Source of the DNA: Climacteris rufus
Taxonomy: Eukaryota; Chordata; Aves; Passeriformes; Climacteridae
DNA: 64,000 nt
Assembly (NCBI GenBank): GCA_013398175.1
Contig: VZRZ01007764.1
Coordinates: 696,992 to 760,991 of the forward strand
Direction: 5' to 3'
The translations under genes were made by a program, and so were the position numbers. This document shows positions 21,701 to 33,552 of this stretch, piece after piece; the stretch's first letter is position 1, and each line of letters starts with the position of its first letter. The notes beneath the pieces were generated by a model. It was given only the letters and a program-made list of their open reading frames with translations. It was not told the DNA's origin and searched no databases.

Positions 21701-24165
21701 ATTGATACGTGCAGAACCCTGGTGCAGGGCTTGCTTTTGGCTACTGGAATGCAAATGCTACTGTTCTGTGACTGTAGTTCGGATTTTCAGGCAAAAATGT
21801 AAATTTTCAAAACCCAAAGAATTGATCTGTGTCTAGATGGTAGACACAGTAGCTTTTTTGTGTACTTGGTTTACCTTTGGGGGAAGGAAATAAGTTATAT
21901 ATGCTCTGGTGTGTTGCTGAATAAAGATTTTTCCTTACAACTAAGGACTAATGGAGTCCTGAACTCTTTTATGCCTTGAGCAAAAAAAATGTACGTCTCC
22001 TTTGAGTTATAGTACTGCAAATACTGAGTCATTAATGTCCTTTCAATTAATTCTCTGCAATTAGCCTGAATATTCCAGTCTCATGGAAGGATTGGATTTC
22101 TTAGAACAAGATGATGCTTTTTAGGTGTTTATTTTGTTGTTGTTTTTTAATTCCACCTCTTGAAAAATTTTTTCCACAATTCAGGACAACTTTTTTGGTC
22201 AGGTGACTACAGTAGTTTTTGATTAGACTCTGCTGAACTTTGAAGTCTACACAAGGGTAAAGAAGCCAACTTATGAATTTGTTTACGGGGCTTCATGTAG
22301 TTTTGTCCAGACATGATAAGTGCATTCTAAATGAGCAATTAAATAATCAGAGCTTGGGAGGGCAAGCTAGAGGTGAGACCATCACCTTAAGAAACATAAC
22401 ATTCCAGGTCCAAGTAACCCTGCAAGTTCCAAAATCATTGCTTGGAGGAAGTTCACTGACATGAATACATCATGTAAAAGTTATAAATCATTCTGAGAAA
22501 TTGAAATCCTTCAATCTAGAGTTGATGTTTATGTCTGTTTTGCTCTTCTGCTCTTACTCTGTTGCCTTTGATGTGGGGAGTGTGTGTGTGTGATTGTGAG
22601 GTAATAGGTTTTGTTAATGTGAGTTAGAGAATGCCGCATTACTTCAGACTGGTAGATTTGAAGTTTTATACCATCCCATGTTTTAGCTTTTTTAATCTGT
22701 GCCAAGCGCTAGAGGAAAAATGAGTTTTAAAATACTTTAATTAGTGTTTCTGTTTTTGAAAACTTCACTTGGCTTTTTCACTTTTTGAAACCAGCTGTGT
22801 CACTTATTTCTGTGAGGCCAAAAGCATGCAGCTGCAACAACCTTGTAAAAAATTTTTGCAGTGATCTCAGCACCACAGCTTTAAATTCTGCTGTGTCCTA
22901 GACCCTATTCTCCCCTCCCCTCTTTCCACCCTGAATAGCCACTACTCGGTCTCTTTGTAGTTAGAGAAGCTGTTGCTGGTGTAGAAAACACTCACAAGTC
23001 TTCAGGTGTTTGTTTTCTTTCTTTTGTATTAAGGTGTAGCTTTGGGAAAACTTCAAAAAGAGGAAGTTGTGAGATAGGATAAGTTTTGTGTTCAGGGAGA
23101 GGCTGAGCAGGATGGAATATTTTGTTGAGCTGTAGAAAAAGTCTTACTGTAAGGGAGGGAGTGTGTGCTTCTGGAGTTGTCTTTGGATGTAATTTTACCC
23201 TCCTCACTAAAAGAAAGGGCCCTTGGCTCAGGTCCATGTGTGCATTGCCACGTCTCACATTCCTTTTGCCTTCATGTCTACCATAAGAGATTCAGGCCTC
23301 TCTTTTCTTTTTTTTTGCCTGTCCTTAGGGATGAGCCTGGATGAGGAGGATCAAACTCCTCCTTTAATATACAGTCCATAAGGAGGAACAGGACTTAAGT
23401 TTCAAGTGTTCTAGTTCAAAATACCAGTTTGAGTAACAAAAGGCTTAATGAGGATCTGCTGGTGACCCTCAGCTAAGCGGTCAGATTTGGGGTTTCTCTT
23501 GTGTGCACAGCTTGGAGGGAGCCCCAGTGGATGAGTGCTGAGGCACATAGGGTTCTGGCTGTGTCAAATGGCTGAAATTAATTGCTGCTCTGGTAAACAT
23601 CAGTGCTTTGTTTGAGGAGTGGAGAGTTTAAAAACTCAGCAAGGGCATTTTCAGCCCATCACACATACGGGTTGTGAGTCCGAGCTTTCTGGAAGCTGTG
23701 GGTATGTCAGGAAGCTTCTGGCACTGGCAGCCTTTTCCAGGGAAAGGTGCTGCCTTGCTTACTGTCTCAGTCCCCAGAGAGCAGGTCTGGGTGTGATGGT
23801 GAGGACACCAGCTCCAATTTATGCAGAGCCAGCATCGTGCAGTGCTTTGGGAAGCGCCCTGCAGAGCTTCCCTGTTTATTGCTTTTCTAGAAGCTGTTCT
23901 GGCTGCTGTCAAACACTGAACAAAAACGTGCTTTTGGTCTGGGCTGATTTATGGCTGGCTTTGTATTCCTAACTCCTCTCCTCTGACTCATAGATGGAGT
24001 CTCATTTGGCCTAAAAACTTCCATTCCCATCCTCCTGGCCCGACAACCAGTTACACTTGTGGGGACACCTGCGGTTTTTTTGGTTTTTTTTTTAAGATTA
24101 ACCCTGTCATTGCAGGAAGAATTGTTTCCTTGTGTTACTAAGTGGATGCTGTCCTGTCCCCACAG
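18783..24165 (+). other. ZNF462 intron (5.4 kb)
   Basis: The donor GTAACATCC and the acceptor CTGTCCCCACAG delimit this intron. A short CTGTGT/CTGTGTCTG repeat follows the donor at about 18794-18810. A CR1 fragment lies at 21160-21410. T-rich tracts occur near 19286-19305 and 24072-24093. The remaining open frames are short and unrecognised, and I see no nested gene. Confidence 0.9.
21160..21410 (-). mobile_element. CR1 LINE fragment, 3' end, antisense
   Basis: The + strand begins AAAATCACAGATTCAGTTAGGTTGGAAAAGA, the reverse complement of a CR1 3' end. On the minus strand the tail of ORF2 is readable (RRNFFTERVVWHWKGLP, then ESPSLEV). It is about 250 bp, 5'-truncated and inactive, and lies antisense to ZNF462 inside its intron. 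Confidence 0.9.
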
Positions 24166-24389
24166 AGGAGAGGGTCGTTCCCATTGAAGTCTGCCGCTCC
24201 AAACTGTCCAAGTACCTGCAGGGAGTTGTTTTCCGCTGTGACAAGTGCACCTTCACCTGCTCCAGCGACGAGAGCTTGCAGCAGCACATAGAGAAGCACA
24301 ATGAACTGAAACCTTACAAATGCCAGCTCTGCTACTATGAGACCAAACACACAGAGGAGCTGGACGCTCACCTTCGAGATGAGCACAAG
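24166..24389 (+). CDS. ZNF462: ZNF462 coding exon (fourth in the window)
   Basis: This 224-nt exon lies between TCCCCACAG and CACAAG|GTAAGA. It enters in phase 1 and ends on a codon boundary. It starts with the linker EERVVPIEVCRSKLSKYLQG. Two complete C2H2 fingers follow: Cys-x2-Cys at FRCDKC with His-x3-His at QQHIEKH, then Cys-x2-Cys at YKCQLC with His-x4-His at DAHLRDEH. The two fingers are joined by a short linker (NELKP) resembling the canonical TGEKP type, so they may act as a tandem DNA-binding pair. The sequence is very close to the mammalian protein as I remember it, with Ala where I recall Ser before HLRDEH. Confidence 0.97.
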
Positions 24390-25244
24390 GTAAGACACAA
24401 ATAGTTTTAATTTGTGGCTATATGCTCTCTGCAAATACTGTATTAATTTGCTTGCATATCTGACATCGTGGGGTTTTTTCCTCTCCCTGCCCAAATCTGG
24501 AAATAAATCCCATGTAGCACTTACCTCCCTCATTTTTTGCTTACTTCTTTTTTTTTTTTCCCTTCAGAAACTGAAAAATAAGCGTTTCTGAAGCTGTTCA
24601 GATCGATCAGAATGGGCACACTGTTGCATGCAGAGTGTGATTATCTGGAAAAGGCTCTTGTGTGTGAGGGGTTTATTTACAGGGGGGTGGGAAAAGGGTC
24701 GTGGAACAATACCAAGGCAGAGTGATTCAGCCCCTGTAAAAGGCAGGAGATTCCAAACATAGGATTGCTCTGGTAACTTCAGCAGCATGACATGCCATGC
24801 ATATTTTAATAACAAAGAGGGCTATACATCCCCGTTTACATTTTACAAGGGAAAGATAAACAGCAACTCTGACCAGGTCCTGAGTTAAGACTGCTTTGGA
24901 GTTTTTGTGGATTACCTGAGTGCATACTCGATCCAGTCTTTGAGAAGTCATTAAAGGCTTTCCACAGACAGTTAACTTTGAATTTCTGTAGCTGTGTAGC
25001 TGAGAAACATTTAAGTTCTGGAACTGAGATGTGTTTTGGAGTATTTCTTAGAGTGCTTCCTTGGCAGATTTCCAGGGGATGCAGCTATGTGCTTTCACCT
25101 GTTAGAGCTGAGCTGCCCAAGGTCCTCACTAAAACTTCATTGACTGACTTTTCCTTACAGCCAAATATATTTATATGGAAGGTATTAGCAGCAGAAGTCC
25201 CATTAAAAANNTATTTAAAAGTAAATATTTAAAACAAAAAGACC

Positions 25245-25281
<37 letters not shown>

Positions 25282-26800
25282 TTTCATGGTTAAAAAAATA
25301 TTTGCCAGTCTTTTAAAACCAAACTTTGTTAATTTATGTTGGCCTGCTATGCTCATCTGCCATTTTTATTACATCTGGAGAGTCTTGGGCAACTCAAACA
25401 GTACACAAGAAGTTCCACACCTCCTCGTCATCACAGCAAGATGCCTGGTGTGTCCAGGAGGAATTATTACTTGTGTTTTTTGACACAGTGCATCAGGCTG
25501 GGAAGATTATTCCCTTCCTTAGCTCTCCCTTCCAATCTGGACCTGCAGTGATGGTGCTGGCAGCTGAGGGTATCCTTTCCATTTCTCTCTTTGGTAACTT
25601 GTACCTTTGAAATTTGTGTCTAAGTTGTGGGCTCAGATACTGCCCAGGTTATATATTGCACCTTAAGAGGTTCTTTTATATGAGCTGAACTGAATCAAGA
25701 GCCTTGCATGTGGTCTTTGTTTCAATCTCAGCGTGTGATGTGTTAATTTAGAGAACCTCATCACAACTGTCTGTACACAGTCCTAGGAATCTTCACACCT
25801 CTGCATTTAGGGTACTTTGGTATTTGCAGTCTACTTCACATCCTCCTTAGGATCATTCACATTTTCTTTCCCACAGAGGGATAAAAAATAGTCAGTGGGT
25901 GTTGATCTCTCATTCAGCATCTTGCAGGACGTGTTGTACTGCACTCAATCCTCCGTCTCCATCCTCTCTGCCTCTGTGGCTCGGTGCCTGTGCTGCTGGA
26001 GGGCTGTCTCTCTGCATGAAAGATGAATCCAAAACCCTTCCCAGCAGTGATCAATGAGCTCAGAGGGCTCTTGTCATCCAACAAGTATTAGCCTTAGTGT
26101 CCTGGTCATGCTCCATGCTCTCCGCCTCCACTGTAAATCTGGACTGCTGCTCCTCTGTTTCTGTTGGATGTGCTGGAGTTCCTGACTTCTGTGCCCTGAG
26201 CTGCTCCTTTCGTACTGCTGCTGTGAGCTGTTAAGTAGCTGGTGCATTTCACCCCAGGGTTAGCTGAATTTGACTGCTGGGTGAAGTGTTCCCATTATAG
26301 CTGTGTATCAGTTTGCAAAGCACTTTGCAGCCCTGCGTAATGAAAATTAATCTGTTATTAATGAGTGAGGGTGTATGTGGCACACAGCAGCCGTGTGCTT
26401 AGTAAAAAACGAACCATCCTTTCATGAATAAAGCTGAATGAACCAGTCACAGAGAGTTTTTCCTTCAGTGTGGATGTGTAGTAGCAGTGTTTGATCACAG
26501 CAGTTGAATAATGCCATGAAGAGAGGATATGACTTCATGTTTTACATTTCTTGGATGAAGAAATGAAGGAGGTTTACTGGATCTCATTAATTTCTGAAAA
26601 CCAAAAATGAGAAGTATAGAATATACAGCAACAGAAGAATCACTGTCATTTGAAAGAAATGAGTGTTAATTTGATTGTGAGGACTGTGTGTCACCTTGAG
26701 CTGAACGGGCTTTGGGGTGTACTCAATTTTGTTTTGCACATGTGACCATTTTCCTGATTGGTGATTATGGTGGCTGCTGACAAAAGTGTTTCTTTCAAAG
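24390..26800 (+). other. ZNF462 intron (2.4 kb), with a small assembly gap
   Basis: The donor GTAAGACAC and the acceptor TTTCTTTCAAAG delimit this intron. A two-base gap (NN, 25210-25211) and a run of about 31 A (25249-25279) mark a poorly assembled A-rich patch. No repeat family or coding sequence is recognisable elsewhere. Confidence 0.88.
25210..25279. repeat. Assembly gap (NN) and adjacent poly-A tract
   Basis: Two unresolved bases follow CCATTAAAAA, and about 38 bases later a pure A run begins after CCCATAAAA. The similar flanks (CCATTAAAAA and CCCATAAAA) suggest a homopolymer region that was not resolved. True length and content here are uncertain. Confidence 0.8.
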
Positions 26801-26933
26801 GTGAGTCGTAATTTTGAGCTGGTTGGACGGGTTAACTTGGACCAGTTGGAACAAATGAAAGGGAAAACAGAGAGCTCTAGCAGTGATGAAGAAGAAAAAG
26901 AAGAAGAGTTAAGCCCCAAGGCTGAAGAGAGAG
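26801..26933 (+). CDS. ZNF462: ZNF462 coding exon (fifth in the window), Ser/acidic linker
   Basis: This 133-nt exon lies between TTTCTTTCAAAG and GAG|GTCAGTG. It begins on a codon boundary and ends in phase 1. It encodes VSRNFELVGRVNLDQLEQMK, a stretch I recognise from ZNF462. A Ser/acidic patch follows (ESSSSDEEEKEEEL), then SPKAEER. There is no zinc finger. The acidic patch with preceding serines is a typical casein kinase 2 target type, but phosphorylation is inference. The exon starts GTGAGT, itself a good donor-like hexamer; the coding match shows it is exonic here. Confidence 0.94.
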
Positions 26934-27629
26934 GTCAGTGCAGCTCTTTGACATGTTGGGGGTTTTTTTGTTGGGTTTTTTTAGGCACTGCAACACACCT
27001 CACCAGTCCAACCATGTGAGGTCAGCTGTTGTCTCTGCAGCACATAGTCTGCAGCAGGCATGGCAGCAGAAACAGAATGTGGCCTTTCTGAAGACACAGC
27101 TCATGTGGGAATCTCATGTTTCTAATCCTCCTCACAAGTTTTCTGTCTGTTAAGAGAATATGCACTATGAGAAAGCACAGATAGCATCTGTGACTAATCT
27201 GCCTGTTCAGATAATGTCTATAAGGGCTTGGAAAGCTGTGTAAAATGTGTTTTAGTGTTCTGTCAGATTTTCTGTTTTGGTAACCAGTGTCCAGCTTTCA
27301 CTTGGCATTGTTCAAGTGAGGGATGAAGGCTGCTCTGTGGGCTGTTATTTACTCTGTGCCCAGCATTCTTTGTCAGACACTCAGTCCTGTTTGCAGTTGC
27401 TGCAGTTGGCAGCTCCAGAGCCAGGGTTACATCCATGCCCCACCTGTCTGTACCACTGCATATTTAAATATCTGCCTAAGTCTGTGTCTAAGAATAATCC
27501 CACTGACTTCAACAAGGCCAGGCCATATGCTTTTGGTTTGGTTGAAGTTAGACCAGCAGGTAAAAACTAAGTTATCTGTTAATTAAGTGAAGGGTTTCTT
27601 TCCCAACAAACTTGTCCCATGAAAGCCAG

Positions 27630-27673
27630 GTTATTGCAATATCTGGTGGAAACTGTTATTGCAATATCTGGTG
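27630..27673. repeat. Spaced 19-bp direct repeat
   Basis: GTTATTGCAATATCTGGTG occurs exactly at 27630-27648 and 27655-27673, separated by six bases. It is a recent local duplication within intron sequence. TTATTGCAAT resembles a C/EBP-type core, so each copy duplicates a possible weak site; that is speculation. Confidence 0.85.
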
Positions 27674-30055
27674 CTGTGTCTGGTCCACTCTGCTGCAACA
27701 ATTCAGCATTCAAATGCAGTATGCTCACAGCTCTTGAGTATCTTCAGTCCCTTCATGGTTTGAATGACAGGTCACCCACCTCTTGATGCTGACAACTGCA
27801 GGTAGCCAAGTTCTGTGTACTTCAACCAAAGGTACACCACCATATTTAACTTTTTCCTGCTGATTTTTTAGGTTTCAAACTCACTCAAGGGTTTTTCATG
27901 AAAGAGAAGGTGTGTCTGTACCTGTTTTCAGGTGCTGAAAATTTCCTGTTTCTGCATTCACAGGTAGTTTACAGAAGTACAGGGGTTCAGATCATGCTTC
28001 TTACCTTTTAATAGCAAGACCCTCAGCATCTTGGCTTTTGTTTAGTGTCCCTGCAGCATAAATTCAGTCTGTGCTTATCAGCAGCACTTTAAGAGTGGTT
28101 AGGGACAGCTTTTACTTAAATGAGAAAGGAAGCCAACTGGATGGGAAACCATTCATGATTTAATGAAATACATCCTGCAGGAGGATTTGGTAGAGCAGTA
28201 GGAAAATCAGAGGAGGACCTAAAGGGGTGTTGGTTCCACGTGCATCTCAAAGTTCAGCATCAGTAGTTGTGTGGAAATGTTCTTGGGTGTCTGCTCAGGG
28301 GCAGCTCCGACCCCCAGAGCTTCATGGCTGGAACAATAATGGTGTGGTGGTTGGACTAAAGGACCAGCTCACCCCAGCTGCAGATGCAGCAGGCTGATTA
28401 ATGTTCTGTGTAGACCCAGAGCTGGCAGGGGATGAGGCCTCCAAGCTGTCCTTGTGAGGATTACCTTAGCATTACACACAGGCACAGGTGCTGAGGTGAC
28501 CTTGGGGGCCATGGTACCCAGACCAAGGAGAAGAAAGTGCTGTCTGCCAAGCCTTACAAATCCCTGTAAATGTGCCACAGGGAGGGGGACAGCCCAAGGT
28601 GAAGTTCATTGTTTAAATTGGCTTTATGTTGCACAGTGAAAGTATAAAAATATCACCTTCTGTGCTGGAGTTTTAAATTTGCAGGGGTAATAAATGTGTT
28701 ATCCTTGTTTGAAGTTAACCAAGGGGTAGTGCCTTAATGATTTTGTACTATTTTTTGCATTTGTATTTTCTTTAATCTGTGACTGGCTAAAATGATTTCT
28801 GCATGCTTATTTGGATGACCAGCCTTAAAAACTCAGGCATATTTTCAGGTTTGTTTTGCAGCACTTCGTTCCTCTCTGGCCCATAGGGCTGATGTTTCAT
28901 CACTGTTTTTTTTTTCTCCTTTTTAATCTCTTAACCATTTGTCATATATTACACTAAAATAGGTAGAATATGCAAAAAAACACTTATGCAAGGATATTTA
29001 GAAAAGATCCAGTTATATTGACTGCATTTTTCTAGACAATTTGTGTGAATTACCACTATGAGGTACGGGATGCAAGGTACACTTTTGAAAAATGTCCCAC
29101 TGAGACAGGAACTTAAGGCATGGTTGGATGCTAAGTTGCATACTGGCTTCTCCCTCTGCATTCTCAGAAGATAGTTCTGACACAGAAATGGTTTGCCCTG
29201 TTAGCAGAGGACCAGACTTGTGGTTTCAAATACAGCCTGTCACAGTGGCTAATGCTGTCACAGCTTTCAAAACACATCAAACTGTGCAGTCTTGTGTGCT
29301 GCTGGGGTGCATTTGACAATTCTAGCCTTTGTGGTGTTAGCAGGAAGTGGGATTTGCTGAGAGTGCCTCTGTGTGCTCCACATATCTGTCTGAACCCTCT
29401 GAGGTCTGTGAGTTTGGGAGAATCAGGATGTTTTCCCTAGATTCACCACTTTGACTTAAGCTGCTTTGTGAAGTATTGAAGGTGCAAATAAGAACTTGTG
29501 GCTTCTCCAAATGGGCTGTTGGACCAAGGAAGGGCTGTTGTCCATGTGAGCAGGCAGAGCTGGGCAGCAGAGCGGAACTGCAGTGTTGGATGGGAAAGGA
29601 AAGGAGTAATTTCTTTCTGGTAAAGGATATAGTATAAAAGGATGTGGGAGGAAAAATGAAGTGTCTGGCATACACCATGCAAAGAACAGCTCTCTCTGGT
29701 AGGAACTGTGTCTCAGAGAGGCTGTCTGTCTTTACTGATCTTTATGTCTTGGTCTTAGCAGAAATTGGAATGGAGAGGTGTTTTTCTGTTGTAGGCAAAA
29801 ATAAATGTCCATGAGTGTTTGTATGTGTGATGCACCAAAACCACAGAGAGGTCACGTGTGTGTGCAGTGTGTTACTTCCCCTCTGCAGGACCCAGAGAAG
29901 AACAGCTTCTGGTACTCCTCCAGGCAAGCAGCCCAAATTCACGTCTGTAGAAGCAAAAGTTACTGGGAAGTAGGATGAACAAAAGAGTGTTGTCTGAAGA
30001 AGTGATAGATTTATTGGAGTAACACTTGCTGATCTTAATGGGAGTTGCAAGTATA

Positions 30056-30520
30056 AATCATGGACTGGCTTGGATTGGAAGGGCCCTTTAAAGGCCATAC
30101 AGTTCAGCTCCCCTGCCATGGGCAGGGACACCTTCTGCTATCCCAGGCTGCTCCAAGCCACATCCAACCTGGTCTTGGACATTTCTAGTGTTGGGCAGCC
30201 ACAACTTCTCTGGGAAACCTGTGCCAGGGCTTCAACACCCTAATCTTAAATCTTTTCTTCCTTACGGCCAATCTAATCCTGCTCTCTTTCAGTTTAAAGC
30301 CATTGCCCTTTGCTTTTCTCTACAGGCCCTGGTAGAAAGTGTGTCTCTCTCTTTCTCATAATCCACCCTTTAAAAGGGAAAGGCCACAACAGAATCTCCC
30401 CTGAGACTTCTCTTCTCCAGGCTGCACAACTCCAGCTCCTCCCTATTTAGGCAAAACAGTCTCTTTGTTCCATCTCTCCTCGCTGCAGAGGCCCAGCATA
30501 AACATCCCGTTGAGCACTAT
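30056..30520 (-). mobile_element. CR1 LINE fragment, 3' end, antisense
   Basis: The + strand starts AATCATGGACTGGCTTGGATTGGAAGGG, then shows CATGGGCAGGGACACCTTC, GGGCAGCCACAACTTCTCTGG and, further on, CTCTTCTCCAGGCTGCACAACTCCAGCTC. These are well-known landmarks of the reverse complement of the CR1 3' region. At about 465 bp it is one of the longer copies in the window. It is 5'-truncated and diverged, with no usable reading frame. Confidence 0.92.
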
Positions 30521-31844
30521 GCCATAGGTGACACAACATCGGCAACATTTGCCTCTAAAACTATTACCCATCAGAAATCCTTACCCCTGTATCATGACTA
30601 GTCTGTGTGTTGCAGTGTGTTTATATGTTTGTACCATGCATGAGGTGTTAAAATCCAGATGTAAACTGAGCTGGTGGCATTTGCTTGCATTCTGGTGCTC
30701 CTCCTGACACAGCAGCTTGATGATATCCAACCATGTAACAAGTCCCTGGCAATAAGAAATACAAAATAGATTTTTTTTCTTTCACAGAAGAGGCAAAAAA
30801 CTATGTCAAGAACCATTCCATAAAAAACTTAAGTAAAGGTTAACTAGTGAGGAATGTGTCACACAAATGCATTTTTCAGGACTTAGGTATGGATAATAAG
30901 GAATGTGTGAGCAATTTTGAGTAGACTGATCTGGAACAGAGTAGGTCTGAGAGTGAAGAAATCAAATGAGCAGGGATCAGAACCAAAATTAAGCAAAATC
31001 CCTTTTCTTTTATTATGTAGTTCAGGAGGAGTCAGAAAGACATTCTGTTGATTTCTTGCTTAAGATAATCCCTGCTAAGGAATTAATGCTCTGAGCAGAT
31101 GGTGCTGTCTCATTTCCAGCAAAAGAATCAAGTGAGATAGTTCATGCAATTATTTTTAATGGCTTGTGCGGTGATCTTCTTAATTTGTGAGAAAATGTTT
31201 CATCTTTTGTCAGAGCAGGCTGTGTTCACATGGAACTTGGCTTTCAGGAATGCCGCTCCCTGAGCTGCCAGTGACTTCACTCATATTACAAGGTGCCTGA
31301 CACTTCTGCAAATGAGGCCCCAAGCACTTTGTATAAAAGATTAGGATGGGATGAAACACCTATGCAGTTAAGATGCAGGATTTAATCCATGAGACTTGGT
31401 GATTTAAGGGATGTCTATTTATTATGAGAACCACATGTTAAAAACAGCAAATCTGTGTTTCCTAAAATTTATACTTCCAGTTCCTAAATTATAGGTGGAC
31501 TTGGGTGGGTTTTTTGATTTTGCTTTCAAGCCACTTCAGTCTGAAACTTCACAGTTTTGGTTTAAAATTAAAATTCCACGGTCTCTTCATTTGTTGGAAT
31601 ACAGGAACAGAGAGTAGAAACTTGTTACCCCTACCTACAGAGATGCTTTCAGACCTAGGGTGGGATTTGTCACTTGCAGTGTCACTTTGCTTTGTAGGAG
31701 TTGCGTTTCCACGGTTTCTTGTTGGGAAAGTCCTGTTGCTTCTCTGCAATGAGAGGGGCAGCAGGGAGGATCAGAGTGGGGTCACAGTAGTCCCTTCTTG
31801 CCTTGGCATTTCTGACCTTGATGGGCTGTGCTGTCTTTTTGCAG

Positions 31845-31959
31845 ATCCCATGATGTTTCCTGACAGCAGTGCTCCAGAGAAACGCTTTCCATGCGAGTTC
31901 TGCGGCCGATCATTTACAGAAGGCTCCGAGTGGGAGCGGCACGTGCTGAGACATGGCAT
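31845..31959 (+). CDS. ZNF462: ZNF462 coding exon (sixth in the window), last zinc finger
   Basis: This 115-nt exon lies between CTTTTTGCAG and GGCAT|GTAAGTT. It enters in phase 1 and leaves in phase 2, splitting the Met codon of HGM. It encodes DPMMFPDSSAPEKRF and the last C2H2 finger of the protein: Cys-x2-Cys at FPCEFC, 12 residues (GRSFTEGSEWER), His-x3-His at HVLRH. The region just before the finger differs from the mammalian sequence as I recall it, while the finger itself is nearly identical. Confidence 0.96.
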
Positions 31960-32894
31960 GTAAGTTGGTTTGTGTTCCCCTGCCAAACAGCCAAAGGTGT
32001 CAGTGGATCTCTGTGTATTCCCCCCACCCTGCTCCTCCCCTCCCAAAGAGCCATGATAAATGCAAACACGGTTCTGTGAAGATCAAATCTGTCTGTGGTT
32101 GCAGTCATCAGGTGTCTTTGCCTGGCAAGTTCCTGCTCATCCTTTTTAACTCTGCTTCCCAGGGTAGCTGTAAACTGTAGGCTTTACTGTGATTCTAAAA
32201 CTCAAGATTGTCCTCAGGTGAATGCCACTTGGCCAGGATTAACTTTCCCTTGGTGTACTGTTGGTTTTTAAAAGTTTTTTCCTCTCCATAGCAGTGTGCA
32301 CAATGTAGCATCACAGATAGGCATCTCTGGAACAATCTGTTTCCTTCTTTTGATGAAGATCTCATTGGTAGCAGAGATCTCTTTTCTGCCCAGAATTTCT
32401 TCAAAGAGTGGCTTTTGTTCAAGGTTGCTGACATGTGGGAAGCATTTGAATACAATATTGTAGGTTAACGGCGATGGGACGAGAAATAATAACTTCTCTT
32501 AATATCGTGTGCCCGAATATAAGTACTTGAAATGCTGCAACATATGAAAAGTTTTATTGGATTATTAACTCTTTGGTAAAAGTACTCCTTTCCTGTGCCT
32601 TTGTTTGGTGCCTCCTAAGTCTTGTTTACAAGGGACTGGGGAGAAGGGGGTAAACTTCAAATGTCACAAATTTGAATTCTTCCCTCTGATCCCAAACTTG
32701 TCGCAGCGCGGAACAAAGCAAGATTGGGTTTCAGAGCTAGGATGTCCTGGGTCCCACTGGCAGCTTCATTCCGCTGCCTCTCCTTCTCAGCCTGCCTGTT
32801 TAGAAAGTGTCCTGCTGCTCTGCCTCCCCTGGCACCACGGGGCTGGCTTTGCTGCACCCCGTGCCCACCCTGTCTGATTCTCTCGGCTCCGCAG
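31960..32894 (+). other. ZNF462 last intron (0.9 kb)
   Basis: The donor GTAAGTTGG and the acceptor CTCGGCTCCGCAG delimit this intron. The left two thirds are ordinary sequence, and GC content rises towards the last exon. I see no repeat or nested feature. Confidence 0.92.
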
Positions 32895-33096
32895 GGCGCT
32901 GAACGAAAGCCAGCACCGGGGCGGCGAGGACAGCCAGCCGCAGGAGGATGCGGAGGAGACAGCCAGCACGCTGCCAGGAGAGAAAGAAGGCATCGAGACC
33001 ATGGTGGTGGACTACTCCCACGGCGCCGAGGCGGCAGTCAGCATGGTTGCTGCTGACAAACCTCTCCAGGACAATCCGGAGGCCAAAAGCGAATGA
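32895..33096 (+). CDS. ZNF462: ZNF462 last coding exon, C-terminal tail and stop
   Basis: The 202 coding nucleotides start after GGCTCCGCAG, complete the Met codon and end at TGA (33094-33096). The encoded tail begins ALNESQHRGGEDSQPQEDAE, continues with TMVVDYSHGAEAAVSMVAADK and ends in NPEAKSE. It contains no zinc finger and is acidic and probably disordered. The start (ALN after HGM) and the end (VTADKS/EAKKE-like in mammals, VAADKP/EAKSE here) support homology with the mammalian C-terminus. The middle is much more diverged and GC-rich. The alternative, that the true last exon lies elsewhere, is unlikely because the phases match exactly. Confidence 0.93.
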
Positions 33097-33159
33097 GCGT
33101 CGGGTGCGATGCTAATCGACGTACTTGAACAGTGATGAGCGGGACGGGGCGGGCGGGCG

Positions 33160-33160
33160 N
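33160..33160. other. Single unresolved base in a GC-rich spot of the 3' UTR
   Basis: One N follows GGGCGGGCG just after the stop codon. GC-rich runs like this often fail in short-read assemblies, so some sequence may be missing. Confidence 0.85.
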
Positions 33161-33477
33161 TTTCAAAGCACTGGTACCTGTGTGAGTGTGTGTATATTAA
33201 AGTTATTTAAGTGATGGGATAAGTGGCTCCATTACATCACTGCATCCTTTCCTCTGGATCTGACGATGGGAAGTTACATTCATCTTGGACTAATGAAGCA
33301 ACTCCCCGTGTTTCCTACATTACACATCGTGCTTTGCAGTGGAGACTTCGATTGTTTGTGAATGGAAGCGTCGTGAGCATGGAAGAAGTGGTGGGGGGAC
33401 AACTTTTCGACGCACAAGTTTGTGTGCGTTTTTCTAGTTTTAATACATAACGCTTTTCCAGACTGAATGCAACTGCT

Positions 33478-33552
33478 TTAGAAAAGAAAAAAAAAGAGGA
33501 AAAAAAAAACCAAACAAAAAAAAAAAAAGGAAAGGAAAACAAAAACAAAACA
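33478..33552. repeat. A-rich tract in the 3' UTR
   Basis: Long A runs are interrupted by single G or C bases (for example GAGGAAAAAAAAAACCAAACAAAA). No AATAAA hexamer is present in it, so I do not call it a polyadenylation signal. It is a possible internal priming site for oligo-dT. Confidence 0.85.

Larger units (their letters stand above)
26934..31844 (+). other. ZNF462 intron (4.9 kb)
   Basis: The donor GTCAGTGCAG and the acceptor GCTGTCTTTTTGCAG delimit this intron. It holds a short spaced direct repeat (27630-27673) and a CR1 fragment (30056-30520). The stretch 31081-31330 is free of repeats and could be a conserved element. The open frame 31505-31963 runs into the next exon by chance; its intronic part resembles nothing I know. 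Confidence 0.9.

Noticed and set aside
28340..28375. GTGGTGGTTGGACTAAAGGACC, similar to the sense-strand end of CR1
   Set aside because: The match is short, and the terminal repeat and upstream ORF2 tail are missing. It could be a very decayed copy, but it is not supportable.
31505..31844. Open frame running from the intron into the last-finger exon
   Set aside because: The intronic part has no similarity to ZNF462, and a good polypyrimidine tract and acceptor precede 31845, so it is not an extended exon.
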